A stretch of DNA of 64,000 bases from Granulicella arctica (GTDB taxonomy: Bacteria; Acidobacteriota; Terriglobia; Terriglobales; Acidobacteriaceae). This document shows, in pieces, positions 43,280 through 52,780 of the stretch. A model generated the notes under the pieces. That model was given only the letters and a program-made list of their open reading frames with translations. It was not told the origin of the DNA and made no database searches. Both the position numbers and the translations under genes were made by a program. The stretch lies in assembly GCF_013410065.1 (NCBI RefSeq), contig NZ_JACCCW010000002.1:992001-1056000 (forward strand). Direction: 5' to 3'. Positions within the stretch are counted from its first letter, which is position 1. Every line of letters begins with the position of its first letter.

Positions 43280-44338
43280 TCAGGCAATTTTCTGTAACTC
43301 TACGTTCACAATCGCAGCGGCCCGCTCGCACGCGGCCCGATCCACATCGAAGTGCGTCACAAATCGCACCACCCTTGGGCTGATGGCACTTGCAAACACA
43401 CCCTTTTCCTTCAGCGCCGCAACCAGGCTTGGAGCATCCCCGTCATTCTTCAACTGGAAGATGACAATATTCGTCTGTACGGCATCCAGGTCAATCTCTA
43501 CTTGATCTGACTTTGCTACGCTCTCCGCCAGCAGCCGCGCATTGGCATGGTCCTCGTGCAGTCGTGCGGGCATCTGCTCCAATGCGATTAGCCCCGCCGC
43601 TGCCAGCACACCCGCCTGTCGCATTCCGCCACCCAGAGCCTTGCGGAAGATCCGTGCTCTTTCGATATGCTTCCGTGTACCTACAAGAAGCGAACCGACC
43701 GGCGCACCCAATCCCTTCGACAGGCAGAAGTTGACGGTATCGAAGCCACTCGTCAGCGTTGCCATGTCCGTTCCGAGCGCCGCCGCTGCATTGAAGATAC
43801 GCGCTCCATCAAGATGCACCGGAAGGCCGGCCTCTTTCGCTCCTGCCCAGACCTCCTCCATGACGGCAAGCGGAGTCACCGTACCTCCAGCCATATTGTG
43901 CGTATTCTCAAGGCAGATCAGGCCGGTCTGTGCCCGGTAGTACATCTTTGCGCCGACACCGATCGCTGAACGGATGTGTTCCCATGTCAGAATGCCGCGT
44001 TCTGCTGCAACCATCCGCACCTGGCAGCCTGAGAACGCCGCCGTCATCGCCATCTCCCAGTCGAGGATGTGCGACCGCGCCTCGCAGATGACCTCTTGCC
44101 CATGCTCCGTATGCAGCCGGATCGCAATCTGATTTCCCATCGAACCTGTCGGGACGAAGATCGAAGCCTCTTTCCCGAAGATCTCCGCTGCCCGTTGCTC
44201 CAACCGGTTGATGGTCGGGTCTTCCCCGTACACATCGTCGCCCACTTCTGCTGTAGCCATGGCCTCGCGCATGGCTGGTGTGGGACGGGTTACGGTGTCG
44301 CTGCGCAGGTCGATGATGGCTTCGGGACTACTGGACAT
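43280..44338 (-). CDS. ltaE: Low-specificity L-threonine aldolase
   Basis: A PLP enzyme that splits L-threonine or L-allo-threonine into glycine and acetaldehyde. It has 352 residues. N-terminal DLRSDTVTRPTPAMREAM, then GDDVYGEDPT and PTGSMGNQIA, are family hallmarks. The cofactor Lys is in FCLSKGLGAPVGS. It is separated by about 40 bp from hemW upstream on the same strand and by about 97 bp from phoB downstream. Confidence 0.96.
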   Translation of the reverse strand: MSSSPEAIIDLRSDTVTRPTPAMREAMATAEVGDDVYGEDPTINRLEQRAAEIFGKEASIFVPTGSMGNQIAIRLHTEHGQEVICEARSHILDWEMAMTAAFSGCQVRMVAAERGILTWEHIRSAIGVGAKMYYRAQTGLICLENTHNMAGGTVTPLAVMEEVWAGAKEAGLPVHLDGARIFNAAAALGTDMATLTSGFDTVNFCLSKGLGAPVGSLLVGTRKHIERARIFRKALGGGMRQAGVLAAAGLIALEQMPARLHEDHANARLLAESVAKSDQVEIDLDAVQTNIVIFQLKNDGDAPSLVAALKEKGVFASAISPRVVRFVTHFDVDRAACERAAAIVNVELQKIA

Positions 44339-44378
44339 GGTCTTTGCTGATCTCCTGCTTCGAGTGTATATGCTGCTC

Positions 44379-45596
44379 TCAGGCCAGCGTGGGGAGGAGT
44401 AATCGACTGAAAACTTCGTTTGAAAGCAGGCGTCCGCGACCAGTCAGAGTGACGCGGACATCGTCGAAATCGAGCAACCCAGCCTGCTGTAACTCCTTGA
44501 GCGCAGGCATCGTATTGCTAATCAGAACCTCACCATGCTTCTGCTGCAGCTCGCTGAACAAAACGCCTTCATTCAACCTCAACCCCAGGAAAAGTGCCTC
44601 CTCGAAGGCTGCTTCCCTTTCGATCACATCCGGTTCCGGCTGCGAGGATCGAATCGCAAATGGCCCAGAGATCGACGGGGGCACTAGATACGCATCCAAG
44701 TCATCTGTATTGGCCAGCCGCACCGCACCAGTTTCGGTCAACAGCATCGAATGTGCATCCAGCCCAAAGCCAATGTACGGCTGCCGTCGCCAATACTTCA
44801 GGTTGTGCCGTGACTTATGGTCTGCACGGGCAAAGTTCGAAATCTCATACTGATTGACCCCCGCCGCGCCTAAAAGGTCGCACGCTATCTGATACCACTC
44901 CGCGGTCTCGTCCTCGGAAGGCAGTTCTCCAGCGTGATAGCGTCCTCCCTGCGCCAACGCCTCCCTGCCCAACCGAGACTCCTCATCGACCTCGAGCATG
45001 TACACGCTGACATGTGCCGATTCCGCCGCGATTGCCTCGGCGATCGAGTACTGCCAACTCGCTTCAGTCTGGAGCGGAAGACCAGCAATCAGATCGAGAT
45101 TGATATCGGTCACTCCGGAGGCACGCACCCGCTTCACTTCGGCCAGACACATCGTCCGCGTGTGCAGCCGTCCGACCGCTGCTGCCTCCGCATCCACGAA
45201 GCTCTGTACCCCAAAGCTGATCCGGTTCATTCCTTGTCGCAACAGTTCTTCGAGTGTCCCGTCCGATAGCTGTCCCGGAGCGCATTCGAGCGTAATCTCA
45301 GCTTCCTCCGCCACGCGAAACTCATCTCGCAGCCGTTCGAAGATCGCCTGCATATGCTCGGCATCGAGCAGGCTCGGCGTACCACCTCCAAAATAGATAC
45401 TGTCAACACTGTCCGGCAGAGCCGCCCCCAGCCGGCCGGCGCGCTCTCGGGCCGCGGCAATCTCCTGGCAGAGCCGATCCGTATAGCTCTGCATACGTCC
45501 GGAGCCAAAGGCGTCGGAGGCAAAGTTACAGAAAGTACACTTCGCCTTGCAGAACGGCACCGAGATGTACACGCCCAAAGAACTCATCGCACCCAC
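44379..45596 (-). CDS. hemW: Radical SAM heme chaperone HemW
   Basis: A 405-residue radical SAM protein, formerly called oxygen-independent coproporphyrinogen oxidase-like. The [4Fe-4S]/SAM motif is CKAKCTFC, with the C-x3-C-x2-C spacing, near residue 17. IYFGGGTPSLL and RISFGVQSFVDAEAAAVGR are HemW/HemN-type. The C-terminal HemW domain contains YEISNFARADHKSRHNLKYW. HemW inserts heme rather than oxidising coproporphyrinogen. GTG 45596 has GGAAGG upstream; ATG 45587 is an alternative. Confidence 0.95.
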   Translation of the reverse strand: MGAMSSLGVYISVPFCKAKCTFCNFASDAFGSGRMQSYTDRLCQEIAAARERAGRLGAALPDSVDSIYFGGGTPSLLDAEHMQAIFERLRDEFRVAEEAEITLECAPGQLSDGTLEELLRQGMNRISFGVQSFVDAEAAAVGRLHTRTMCLAEVKRVRASGVTDINLDLIAGLPLQTEASWQYSIAEAIAAESAHVSVYMLEVDEESRLGREALAQGGRYHAGELPSEDETAEWYQIACDLLGAAGVNQYEISNFARADHKSRHNLKYWRRQPYIGFGLDAHSMLLTETGAVRLANTDDLDAYLVPPSISGPFAIRSSQPEPDVIEREAAFEEALFLGLRLNEGVLFSELQQKHGEVLISNTMPALKELQQAGLLDFDDVRVTLTGRGRLLSNEVFSRLLLPTLA

Positions 45597-45758
45597 GTCA
45601 TACCTTCCCTATTGTTTCATGGGTAAGTTGCTGGACAACAGGGTCTTGGCCGTATGCTGGGCGGCGGCATAAGAGCTCCAAATTCAGCAATTTCTTTTTG
45701 GTCGTCAAATCTTCTGGTCGGTCGAGCGGTCCAGCAGCATCTAGAATGAAGACACCGC

Positions 45759-47744
45759 ATGGCAGACAAGAAAAAGCTGGATGACAAGACGAAGGCTCTT
45801 CCGAAGAAGAGCCCCAAAAAGAGCGAAGACGATGACGTCGTCGGCAAGGCCTATGACGGACGTCTGATGCGTCGCCTCTTGACCTATCTGCGTCCTTACA
45901 GCCTTCAGACTGGGTTATCTGCTGCCGCCATCTTCTTCAAGGCAGCCAGCGATGTCATGGGACCCTTCCTCGTCAAGGTCGCCGTCGACACCTACATGAC
46001 GGATGTGCCCAACCCGCACCCTTCCTGGCTTTCGCGCCAGCTCAGCCCCGTTCCTATGACTGGCATCACCGAGCTGGCGGCGCTCTACCTCGGGTCGCTC
46101 CTCTTTACCTACGCGCTCGAGTTCCTCCAGACCTACCTCATGCAGTGGACCGGCCAGAAGATTATGTTCGACCTCCGCCGCCAGATCTTCCGCCACATCC
46201 AACTCATGCAGCCTGCCTTCTTCGACCGCAACCCGGTCGGCAAACTCGTCACCCGCGTCACCTCCGACGTCGATGCACTCAACGAGATGTTTACCTCCGG
46301 GGTGCTCGCGATCTTCGAGGACGTCTTTGTCCTCACCTTCATCGTCATCATCATGCTCCGCATGAGCTGGCTGCTCGCCCTGCTCACCCTTCTTGTCCTT
46401 CCGGCGATCCTGTATGCGACGAAGGTCTTTCGCAAGTATGTGCGCCAGAGCTACCGTCGCCAGCGTGCCGCCACCGCGCACATAAACACCTTTACGCAGG
46501 AGTACGTCTCCGGCATGGCCGTGGTGCAGCTCTTCAATCGTGAGCGCCGCGCCTTTGACGACTTCTCTGCGGTCAACTATGAGAACAAGCAGGCGTGGAC
46601 CGATGCCATCTTCGCCTATGCCGTCTACTATCCTGTCGTCGAACTCCTCAGCTCCATCGCCATCGCCCTCATCATCTGGCACGGCGGCTACAGTGTCCTC
46701 CACGGCATCGTCACTCTTGGCGTCCTCATCGCCTTCATGCAGTATGCGCAGCGATTCTTCCGGCCCATCATGGACCTGAGCGAGAAATACAACATCCTGC
46801 AAGCTGCCATGGCGGCAAGCGAGCGCGTCTTCAAGCTGCTCGATACTGAGCCGGAGATTCTCTCGCCAACTACGCCTGTCGCAGGCGATAAATCGGGCCG
46901 CATCGAGTTCCGTAACGTCTGGTTTACCTACCAGACGCTCGACGAGGCGCAGATGGCGCGTGTCGCTTCAGCCTCCAATGACGACCTGCGTACCTTCGCC
47001 GATATCGAGTGGATTCTATGTGGCGTCAGCTTCGTCATCGAGCCGAACGAGACCGCCGCGATCGTCGGACACACTGGAGCGGGTAAGACCACCATCACTG
47101 GCCTGATGATGCGCTTCTACGATATCCAGCATGGCCAGATTTTGGTGGATGGTGTTGACGTCCGCGAGCAAGACCTAAACGCTCTGCGCCGCCGTTTTGG
47201 CGTCGTTCTGCAAGATCCCTTCCTCTTTACCGGGACGATCGCAGACAACATTCGCCTCGGCTCCAAATGGATTACCGATGAGAGGCTCGAAAGAGCTGCC
47301 GACGAGGTCAACGTCGGCGACTTCATTCGCGCCCAGCCGCTTGGCTTTGCCGAGCCCGTCCGCGAGCGTGGAGCGACGCTGTCCACTGGCCAGAAGCAGC
47401 TCATCAGCTTCGCTCGTGCCCTTGCCCACGATCCGGGCATTCTTATCCTCGACGAGGCTACGTCGTCAGTCGATACTGAGACCGAGTTGCGCGTCCGGCT
47501 CGCGCTCTCCCGCATGATTACTGGGCGCACTTCGGTTCTCATCGCGCATCGGCTGTCGACCATCCAGACTGCGGACAGCATCCTCGTTATGCATAAGGGG
47601 CAGCTTCGCGAACGCGGCACTCACCAGCAGCTACTGGCCGAGCGTGGGCTCTACTGGAAGCTCTATCAACTTCAGTATCGCGACCAGGAGACCTCCTCCG
47701 GCAACCTTCAGGAAGGGCAGCTTACGGATGCCATCTCTTCCTGA
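45759..47744 (+). CDS. ABC exporter, fused membrane and ATPase domains (MsbA-like), upstream of lpxB
   Basis: A 661-residue half-transporter. A Lys/Asp-rich 30-residue N-terminus leads into six membrane helices. The ATPase has Walker A GHTGAGKTT, signature LSTGQ, Walker B ILILDEATSS and H-loop IAHRLS. About 20 extra residues (TLDEAQMARVASASNDDLRT) are inserted between the A-loop Tyr and Walker A. The last 17 bases overlap lpxB, which suggests a role in flipping lipid A precursors as MsbA does. That role is inferred from context, not from a diagnostic motif. Confidence 0.92.
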   Translation: MADKKKLDDKTKALPKKSPKKSEDDDVVGKAYDGRLMRRLLTYLRPYSLQTGLSAAAIFFKAASDVMGPFLVKVAVDTYMTDVPNPHPSWLSRQLSPVPMTGITELAALYLGSLLFTYALEFLQTYLMQWTGQKIMFDLRRQIFRHIQLMQPAFFDRNPVGKLVTRVTSDVDALNEMFTSGVLAIFEDVFVLTFIVIIMLRMSWLLALLTLLVLPAILYATKVFRKYVRQSYRRQRAATAHINTFTQEYVSGMAVVQLFNRERRAFDDFSAVNYENKQAWTDAIFAYAVYYPVVELLSSIAIALIIWHGGYSVLHGIVTLGVLIAFMQYAQRFFRPIMDLSEKYNILQAAMAASERVFKLLDTEPEILSPTTPVAGDKSGRIEFRNVWFTYQTLDEAQMARVASASNDDLRTFADIEWILCGVSFVIEPNETAAIVGHTGAGKTTITGLMMRFYDIQHGQILVDGVDVREQDLNALRRRFGVVLQDPFLFTGTIADNIRLGSKWITDERLERAADEVNVGDFIRAQPLGFAEPVRERGATLSTGQKQLISFARALAHDPGILILDEATSSVDTETELRVRLALSRMITGRTSVLIAHRLSTIQTADSILVMHKGQLRERGTHQQLLAERGLYWKLYQLQYRDQETSSGNLQEGQLTDAISS

Positions 47745-48939
47745 GCCTCCGAAGAAACTCTCTCCACAGATCTTTCTCTCGGCTGGTGAGGCCAGCGGGG
47801 AACATTATGGTGCCCAAATCATCGCCGAGATGCGAGTTCGAATCCCCGGAATGACCTGCTTTGGGTTAGGCGGAACGGAGATGGAAGCGGCTGGACTGGA
47901 GCGGATTGTTCGTGCCGAGGATGTGGCGGTAATGGGAATTACCGAGGTCGTCCGTCACATGCCGCATATCTACGCGGAGTATCGGAGGCTGGTCGCGTCG
48001 ATCAAGGCTCGCAGGCCGGATATTGCGGTGCTGATCGACTTTCCGGATGTAAACTTCCGGCTTGCGAAGGTGTTGAAGCGGCTTGGGATTCCGGTCGTCT
48101 ACTTTGTCAGTCCGCAACTGTGGGCGTGGAAGCGCAGCCGTCTTCGCTGGGTTCAGCAACGCATCAGTCGGATGCTGGTGATCTTTCCCTTTGAGGAGCG
48201 GTTCTATCGGGCTCGTGGCGTTGAGGCGGAGTTTGTCGGGCATCCACTAGCTACACTGCCGTTACCGATGCAGACTCGGGAAGAGTTTGCTGCGCAGTAT
48301 GGGCTTGACCCGGCGAAGCAATGGATTGCGTTGTTGCCCGGAAGCCGGCGCAAAGAGGTTCACCTAAACCTTCCGGAGATGGTTCAGGCTGCGGCGCAAC
48401 TCCGTGAAGAGCAATCTTATGAAGTACTGCTTCCGGTTGCGAGTACGGTTGGGATGGAGTTTGTGCGGACAGCCTTGCAGGAGTTTGGCGCGGTCGATTC
48501 CATTACGCTGGTCGATGACGCGCGGGCGGCGATGCACCATGCGAGGGCGAGCATCGTTGCCAGTGGGACTGCTACGGTGCAAGCAGCGGTGATCGGCAAC
48601 CCGTTTGTGGTGGTCTATCGGGTGTCGCCGCTGACCTTCCGGCTGGCGAAGCGGCTGGTGCGGTATCCGGTGGAGATTCCGGCACCTTTGGATGAGGTGG
48701 GCAATCTGCCGATTGCGATGGTGAACCTGATCGCGGGAAGGCGGATCGTTCCGGAGCTATTGCAGGAGCGATTTACGGCGGTGAACCTGGTTGCGGCGTT
48801 ACGTCCTCTGCTGGAGGATGGTCCGGCTCGAGAGACGATGATTGCTGAGTTGGCTGAGGTGCGCGGAAGCTTGATGCTTTCTGCTGGGTCGAGTCCAATC
48901 TGCCGGGTTTGCGATACCGTACAGTCACTATTGGGGTAA
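47728..48939 (+). CDS. lpxB: Lipid-A-disaccharide synthase
   Basis: A GT19 glycosyltransferase that joins UDP-2,3-diacylglucosamine and lipid X to form the lipid A disaccharide at the inner membrane. The 403-residue protein shows LSAGEASGEHYGAQII near the N-terminus, FGLGGTEMEAAG, YFVSPQLWAWKRSR and the C-terminal ASGTATVQAAVIGNPFVVVYR. ATG 47728 lies within the end of the exporter gene, and GGAAGG is 12 bp upstream. Overlap with an MsbA-like gene supports coupled lipid A synthesis and export. Confidence 0.97.
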   Translation: MPSLPEPPKKLSPQIFLSAGEASGEHYGAQIIAEMRVRIPGMTCFGLGGTEMEAAGLERIVRAEDVAVMGITEVVRHMPHIYAEYRRLVASIKARRPDIAVLIDFPDVNFRLAKVLKRLGIPVVYFVSPQLWAWKRSRLRWVQQRISRMLVIFPFEERFYRARGVEAEFVGHPLATLPLPMQTREEFAAQYGLDPAKQWIALLPGSRRKEVHLNLPEMVQAAAQLREEQSYEVLLPVASTVGMEFVRTALQEFGAVDSITLVDDARAAMHHARASIVASGTATVQAAVIGNPFVVVYRVSPLTFRLAKRLVRYPVEIPAPLDEVGNLPIAMVNLIAGRRIVPELLQERFTAVNLVAALRPLLEDGPARETMIAELAEVRGSLMLSAGSSPICRVCDTVQSLLG

Positions 48940-49019
48940 CGGGTTTGAGTCAGTGGCCCAATTCCCTGCGATAGCGTCTAATCTATCGACAGCGAACATC
49001 ATTCGAGGATTCTGCCTGC

Positions 49020-51002
49020 ATGGTTTTCCGTATCAAGCCTTTACTTACCGCGGTTGCGGCCTTTGTACTGATCTCTGGTGCCAGCGAACGGCTTTGGGCT
49101 GCGCCGATCCGACCGCAGATGCAGATTACCGGTTATGTCATCAGCGCCGATCTGGATCCGGAGGCGAACAAGCTGACGGCGACTGCGGCGGTGACGCTGA
49201 CGGCGTTGGAGGACTTGAATACGGTCACCTTCGAGCTGAATAATGGGCTGGCGATCACAAAGCTGACGGATGCGATAGGAAAGGTGTTGACGCCGGAACG
49301 GCTGACGACGAACTCCACGGTGCGTGTGCCGCTGAACTCTCCGCTGGCGAAGGGTGCTTCGACGACCTTTAGCTTCGAGTACAGCGGCGTGTTGAAGGGA
49401 TCGGATACAAGTCCGGCTGAGGGGATCAAGCTGGCTGCGGTCGCCGACCCGATCAGCATCCTGCTCTATGCAGGACGCTGGTTTCCGATGACGGGGCTGT
49501 TTACGAACCGGTTTACGGCGGAGATGCATATTCGTGTTCCCTCCGATGAGCGCGTTGTGGGGAGCGGCGAGACCGGACACAAAGCTCTCCCGGATAAGCG
49601 GACCGAGTACAGCTTCAACTGGACGAAGCCGGGGTTTCCGGGGACGATCATTGCGGGCAAGTTCCTGGAGCCGGTTACAGGAGCGGGCGTCAACATCCAC
49701 GTATATGTGACGGAGAAGCGGAAGGAGTTTGCGCAGGACTTTCTGCATCTGACGGCGCGTGAGTTTGAATATATGAGCAGTACGTTTGGGCAGCTTGAGT
49801 CGAACCGGATGAATGTTGTGGAGTTGCCGGACGATGCGGTTTCGGCTGCCTGGGCTCCGGAGATTGCGGGGATCAGCGGGCAGCGCATTGCGGATCGGAA
49901 CGAGCAACGGCTGCTGTCGAATACGCTGGCGCATCAATGGTGGGGCAGCGAGGTTTCGCCGGCGACGCTGAACGATGCGTGGATCACGAATGGGATGTCG
50001 CGGTACGCGGAGCTGATGTATCTGGAGGATTCGGCGGGAAAGAATGCCTTTCAAGCTGCGATCACGGATGTTTCGGCGGGCGCGCTGGCTTACGATACGG
50101 AGCCGCTGACGAGTCTTGGACGGCTCGATCCGTTCTCGCCGCAGTTCCAGTCGATGACGTTGGAGAAGGGCGCGATGGTCTTCCATATGTTGCGGTGGGA
50201 GATGGGCGACGATGTTTTTCAGAAGTTTTTGCGCGGCGTTTTGTCGCAATATAGGGACAAGGGCGTTCGCAGTAGCGAGGTGCAGAAGGTTGCTGAGGCT
50301 CAGTCGCAGCTTGAGCTGGAGCCGTTCTTCGCGCAGTGGCTGAATGGGACGGGTGCGCCGAACTTTGCCAATAAATATTCGGTTTTTCGGCTGGGGAATA
50401 ACAAGGGGTTCCGCACGGTGGGGTCGATCGATCAGGACCTCGATCTGTTCCGGATGCCGGTGGAGCTGCGGATCGAGACGGATGGAAAGACGGAGCTGCG
50501 GCGGGTGGATGTGAGCGGAACCGAGTCGCAGTTCTCGGTTGAGACGTTCGGGCGTCCGAGGAAGATCAGCATCGATCCGGAGGACTGGGTGCTGAAGACG
50601 ACGCCGGATCTGGCGGTGCGGGTGGCGGTGCTGCGTGGGCAGCAGTTGGTGGCGCAGGGCGATATGACTGCCGCGTTGGTGGAGTATCAGAAGGCACTGG
50701 ATGTGAACAAGACGAGTTCGCTGGCTAGCTATCGGATTGGGGAGATCTTCTTCATGCAGCGGAACTATCAGTCTGCGGCAAACTCGTTCCGGGATGCGCT
50801 GCGGGGTGATGGCGATCCGCGGTGGGTCGAGGTTTGGAGCCACATTGAGCTGGGGAGGATCTTCGATGTGACCGGGCAGCGGGACCGGGCGGTGAATGAG
50901 TATCGGCTGGCGGTGCAGACGAACGACAATACGCAGGGTGCGGTGAATGAGGCTCGGGCTTTGATGCAGAAGCCTTATAAGAAGCCTCAGACGGATAATT
51001 AG
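49020..51002 (+). CDS. M1 aminopeptidase-like protein, catalytically degenerate, with TPR tail
   Basis: A 660-residue exported protein: signal peptide (LLTAVAAFVLISGASERLWA), an M1-type beta domain (residues 30-230), a gluzincin-like helical domain (230-460) and TPR-like helices near the C-terminus (about 540-655). The zinc site HExxH-x18-E aligns with NTLAHQWWG and WITNG, so H, E and the distant E are N301, T302 and N324. Only H305 remains. No GAMEN motif is seen. The HQWWG core leaves little doubt about ancestry. It is probably a non-enzymatic binding or scaffold protein in the periplasm. Confidence 0.85.
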   Translation: MVFRIKPLLTAVAAFVLISGASERLWAAPIRPQMQITGYVISADLDPEANKLTATAAVTLTALEDLNTVTFELNNGLAITKLTDAIGKVLTPERLTTNSTVRVPLNSPLAKGASTTFSFEYSGVLKGSDTSPAEGIKLAAVADPISILLYAGRWFPMTGLFTNRFTAEMHIRVPSDERVVGSGETGHKALPDKRTEYSFNWTKPGFPGTIIAGKFLEPVTGAGVNIHVYVTEKRKEFAQDFLHLTAREFEYMSSTFGQLESNRMNVVELPDDAVSAAWAPEIAGISGQRIADRNEQRLLSNTLAHQWWGSEVSPATLNDAWITNGMSRYAELMYLEDSAGKNAFQAAITDVSAGALAYDTEPLTSLGRLDPFSPQFQSMTLEKGAMVFHMLRWEMGDDVFQKFLRGVLSQYRDKGVRSSEVQKVAEAQSQLELEPFFAQWLNGTGAPNFANKYSVFRLGNNKGFRTVGSIDQDLDLFRMPVELRIETDGKTELRRVDVSGTESQFSVETFGRPRKISIDPEDWVLKTTPDLAVRVAVLRGQQLVAQGDMTAALVEYQKALDVNKTSSLASYRIGEIFFMQRNYQSAANSFRDALRGDGDPRWVEVWSHIELGRIFDVTGQRDRAVNEYRLAVQTNDNTQGAVNEARALMQKPYKKPQTDN

Positions 51003-51041
51003 GGCATTTTCACTATCACCCCGCTACGGATCTGATTGCAC

Positions 51042-51071
51042 CCCGTCCTTCGCAAAGGCGCGAAGGACGGG
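51042..51071. repeat. Extragenic inverted repeat after the M1-like gene
   Basis: The arms CCCGTCCTTCG (51042-51052) and CGAAGGACGGG (51061-51071) are perfectly complementary over 11 bp with an 8-nt loop. No T-run follows, so it looks more like a REP-type palindrome than a plain terminator, though it may stop transcripts from the gene ending at 51002. Confidence 0.7.
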
Positions 51072-51135
51072 ACACCCGAACGGTGCGCTATCTGGGGTAG
51101 CTTCGGGGTAGAACAAGCAACGGCAAGAGCAAAGA

Positions 51136-51188
51136 CAACCGCAGGTCCTTCGCCTCAGCGCTATGCGCTTCGCTCAGGATGACAGTGT
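51136..51188. repeat. Dispersed short repeat, copy A
   Basis: Shares CAACCGCAGGTC-TTCG and GCTCAGGATG-CAGT with copy B at 54137-54178, separated by a variable middle. Both copies are intergenic and in the same orientation, on either side of the two-permease operon. Confidence 0.65.
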
Positions 51189-51538
51189 TGTGGAGGAGTT
51201 AGAAGGAAAAGCAACAACACCCCCCTCCCCCCACCCTCTATCGAGGGAAGTCTTTTGTTTGCAACGCTATAACGATTTTACATACACCCAAATATAAGAA
51301 AACACACGACTTAGGTGTCAAATATAAGATTCTAAAGGAGATAGCTAAGCGCTGGAGCGTCTTCTCTTATACCTGTGTTTTGGGTATTTGTCCTGTATTT
51401 AGTTTATCTGGTTGAAGTGGGTAAATGAGCACATTTTTTCGCAAAATATTTTATCGAGATTTCGCTTTATTTTGTGCTGCTTATAGCGATTTATGGATGT
51501 AGAGGTTCGACTATTGGGGCTTGACAGCTTTTTGCTGC

Positions 51539-52777
51539 TTATTCGTAGCGGAGGGCTTCGATGGGGTTGAGGTTGGCGGCTTGCATGGCGGGGATCATGC
51601 CGCTGACTGTTCCGACGAGGATGAGGATGGAGGTGGCGATGACGACGATGTGCGGGGAGATGAGCAGGTGGATGTCGGCGTCGGTGGCGTTGGCGGCGAT
51701 GGCGCTGTAGAAGGTGACGCTGCCGATGGCCTTGGAGACGGCGTAGGCGAGGATGACTCCGCCGATACCGCCTACGCTCGAGATGACGAGGGCTTCGGCG
51801 AGGAACTGGAAGAGGATGTGGCGTTTGCGGGCACCGAGGGCTTTTTCGACGCCGATCTCTCGGGTACGCTGCTGGACGCTGACGAGCATGATGTTCATGA
51901 GGCCGATACCGGCGATGCCGAGGGTGAGGGCTCCGATGAAGAGCAGGAGTACCTGGAGGGCGATGCTGATGAGGCGAAACTGCGAGAGCTGCTCCATGAG
52001 GTTGGCGACGTAGATGGCGTTGTGGTCGGAGGGGCGGAAGCCGTGCGCCATGCCGAGGGTGTTGCGGAGGGCACGCTCGACGGCCATGTGGTCGCCCTGG
52101 AAGCTCATCCACATGCCGCCGAGGTACTTGGTGTCCTTGAGGTCGCTCATGGTGCTGAGGGGGATGTTGGTGATGCGGTTGTCGTTGTCGTCGCCCTCCT
52201 GCATCTTGGGCTTGAGGACGCCGACGATCTGGAAGCTTACGCCGTTGATGTGGATGGTTTCGCCGATGGGGTAGAGGCCGGAGAAGAGCTTGGTCTTGGC
52301 CTCGGAGCCGATGACGGCGACGTGGGCACGCTGGACGAGGTCGGCCTGAGTGATGAAGCGGCCAGCGCTGAGGTCCATCTTCATGATGGATGATAGCTCC
52401 GGAGTGATGCCGTCAACCTCCCAGGTGTAGTTGTGGAGGTCGTTGGAGACGGGAACGTTTTTGAAGTCTACGGGCGAGACGTGGATGATGCCGGGGACGC
52501 CTTCCTGGATGCGCTCGACGTCGTCCATAGTGAAGCGGACCTTGACGCCGGCTTTGGCTCCGCCGGCCTGCTCGCTGGTGGTTCCGGGGAAGACGCCGAT
52601 CATGTTGGTGCCGAACTGGGAGAAGATGGCTTCGAAGGCGCGGCCGAATCCTGCACCGAAGGCGAGGAGAAGGACGACGGTTGCGATGCCCCAGGCCATG
52701 CCGACGATGGTGATGGCGGTACGGCGTCCGTTGTGCCGCATGGCTTCGATGGCCTGACCGAAGATGTCTTTCAGCAT
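51539..52777 (-). CDS. MacB/FtsX-type ABC permease
   Basis: A 412-residue permease of the type VII (MacB) class. It has four helices, one near the N-terminus (TAITIVGMAWGIATVVLLLA) and three at the C-terminus, with a large periplasmic domain (residues about 45-270) between. The conserved FtsX-like segment QRTREIGVEKALGARKRHIL is present, as is the final NPIEALRYE. It follows the sister permease by 3 bp. No ATP-binding subunit is found in the window, so the pair must recruit one from elsewhere or be fed by an upstream gene not adjacent here. Confidence 0.92.
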   Translation of the reverse strand: MLKDIFGQAIEAMRHNGRRTAITIVGMAWGIATVVLLLAFGAGFGRAFEAIFSQFGTNMIGVFPGTTSEQAGGAKAGVKVRFTMDDVERIQEGVPGIIHVSPVDFKNVPVSNDLHNYTWEVDGITPELSSIMKMDLSAGRFITQADLVQRAHVAVIGSEAKTKLFSGLYPIGETIHINGVSFQIVGVLKPKMQEGDDNDNRITNIPLSTMSDLKDTKYLGGMWMSFQGDHMAVERALRNTLGMAHGFRPSDHNAIYVANLMEQLSQFRLISIALQVLLLFIGALTLGIAGIGLMNIMLVSVQQRTREIGVEKALGARKRHILFQFLAEALVISSVGGIGGVILAYAVSKAIGSVTFYSAIAANATDADIHLLISPHIVVIATSILILVGTVSGMIPAMQAANLNPIEALRYE

Positions 52778-52780
52778 GAG

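Larger units (their letters stand above)
51003..51538. other. Gene-free, repeat-bearing AT-rich spacer
   Basis: 536 bp without a credible gene. The first part holds a hairpin (51042-51071) and a short dispersed repeat (51136-51188). From about 51240 to 51538 the base composition becomes clearly AT-rich compared with both flanks, with patches such as AAATATAAG, GCAAAATATT and TTTATTTTG. The right end is the 3' side of a convergent ABC permease gene. Likely a site of past insertion or an extragenic repeat array. Confidence 0.6.

Noticed and set aside
49041..50843. 600-residue minus-strand frame
   Set aside because: It lies antisense within the M1-like gene, has low-complexity Arg/His/Leu-rich composition and no domain.
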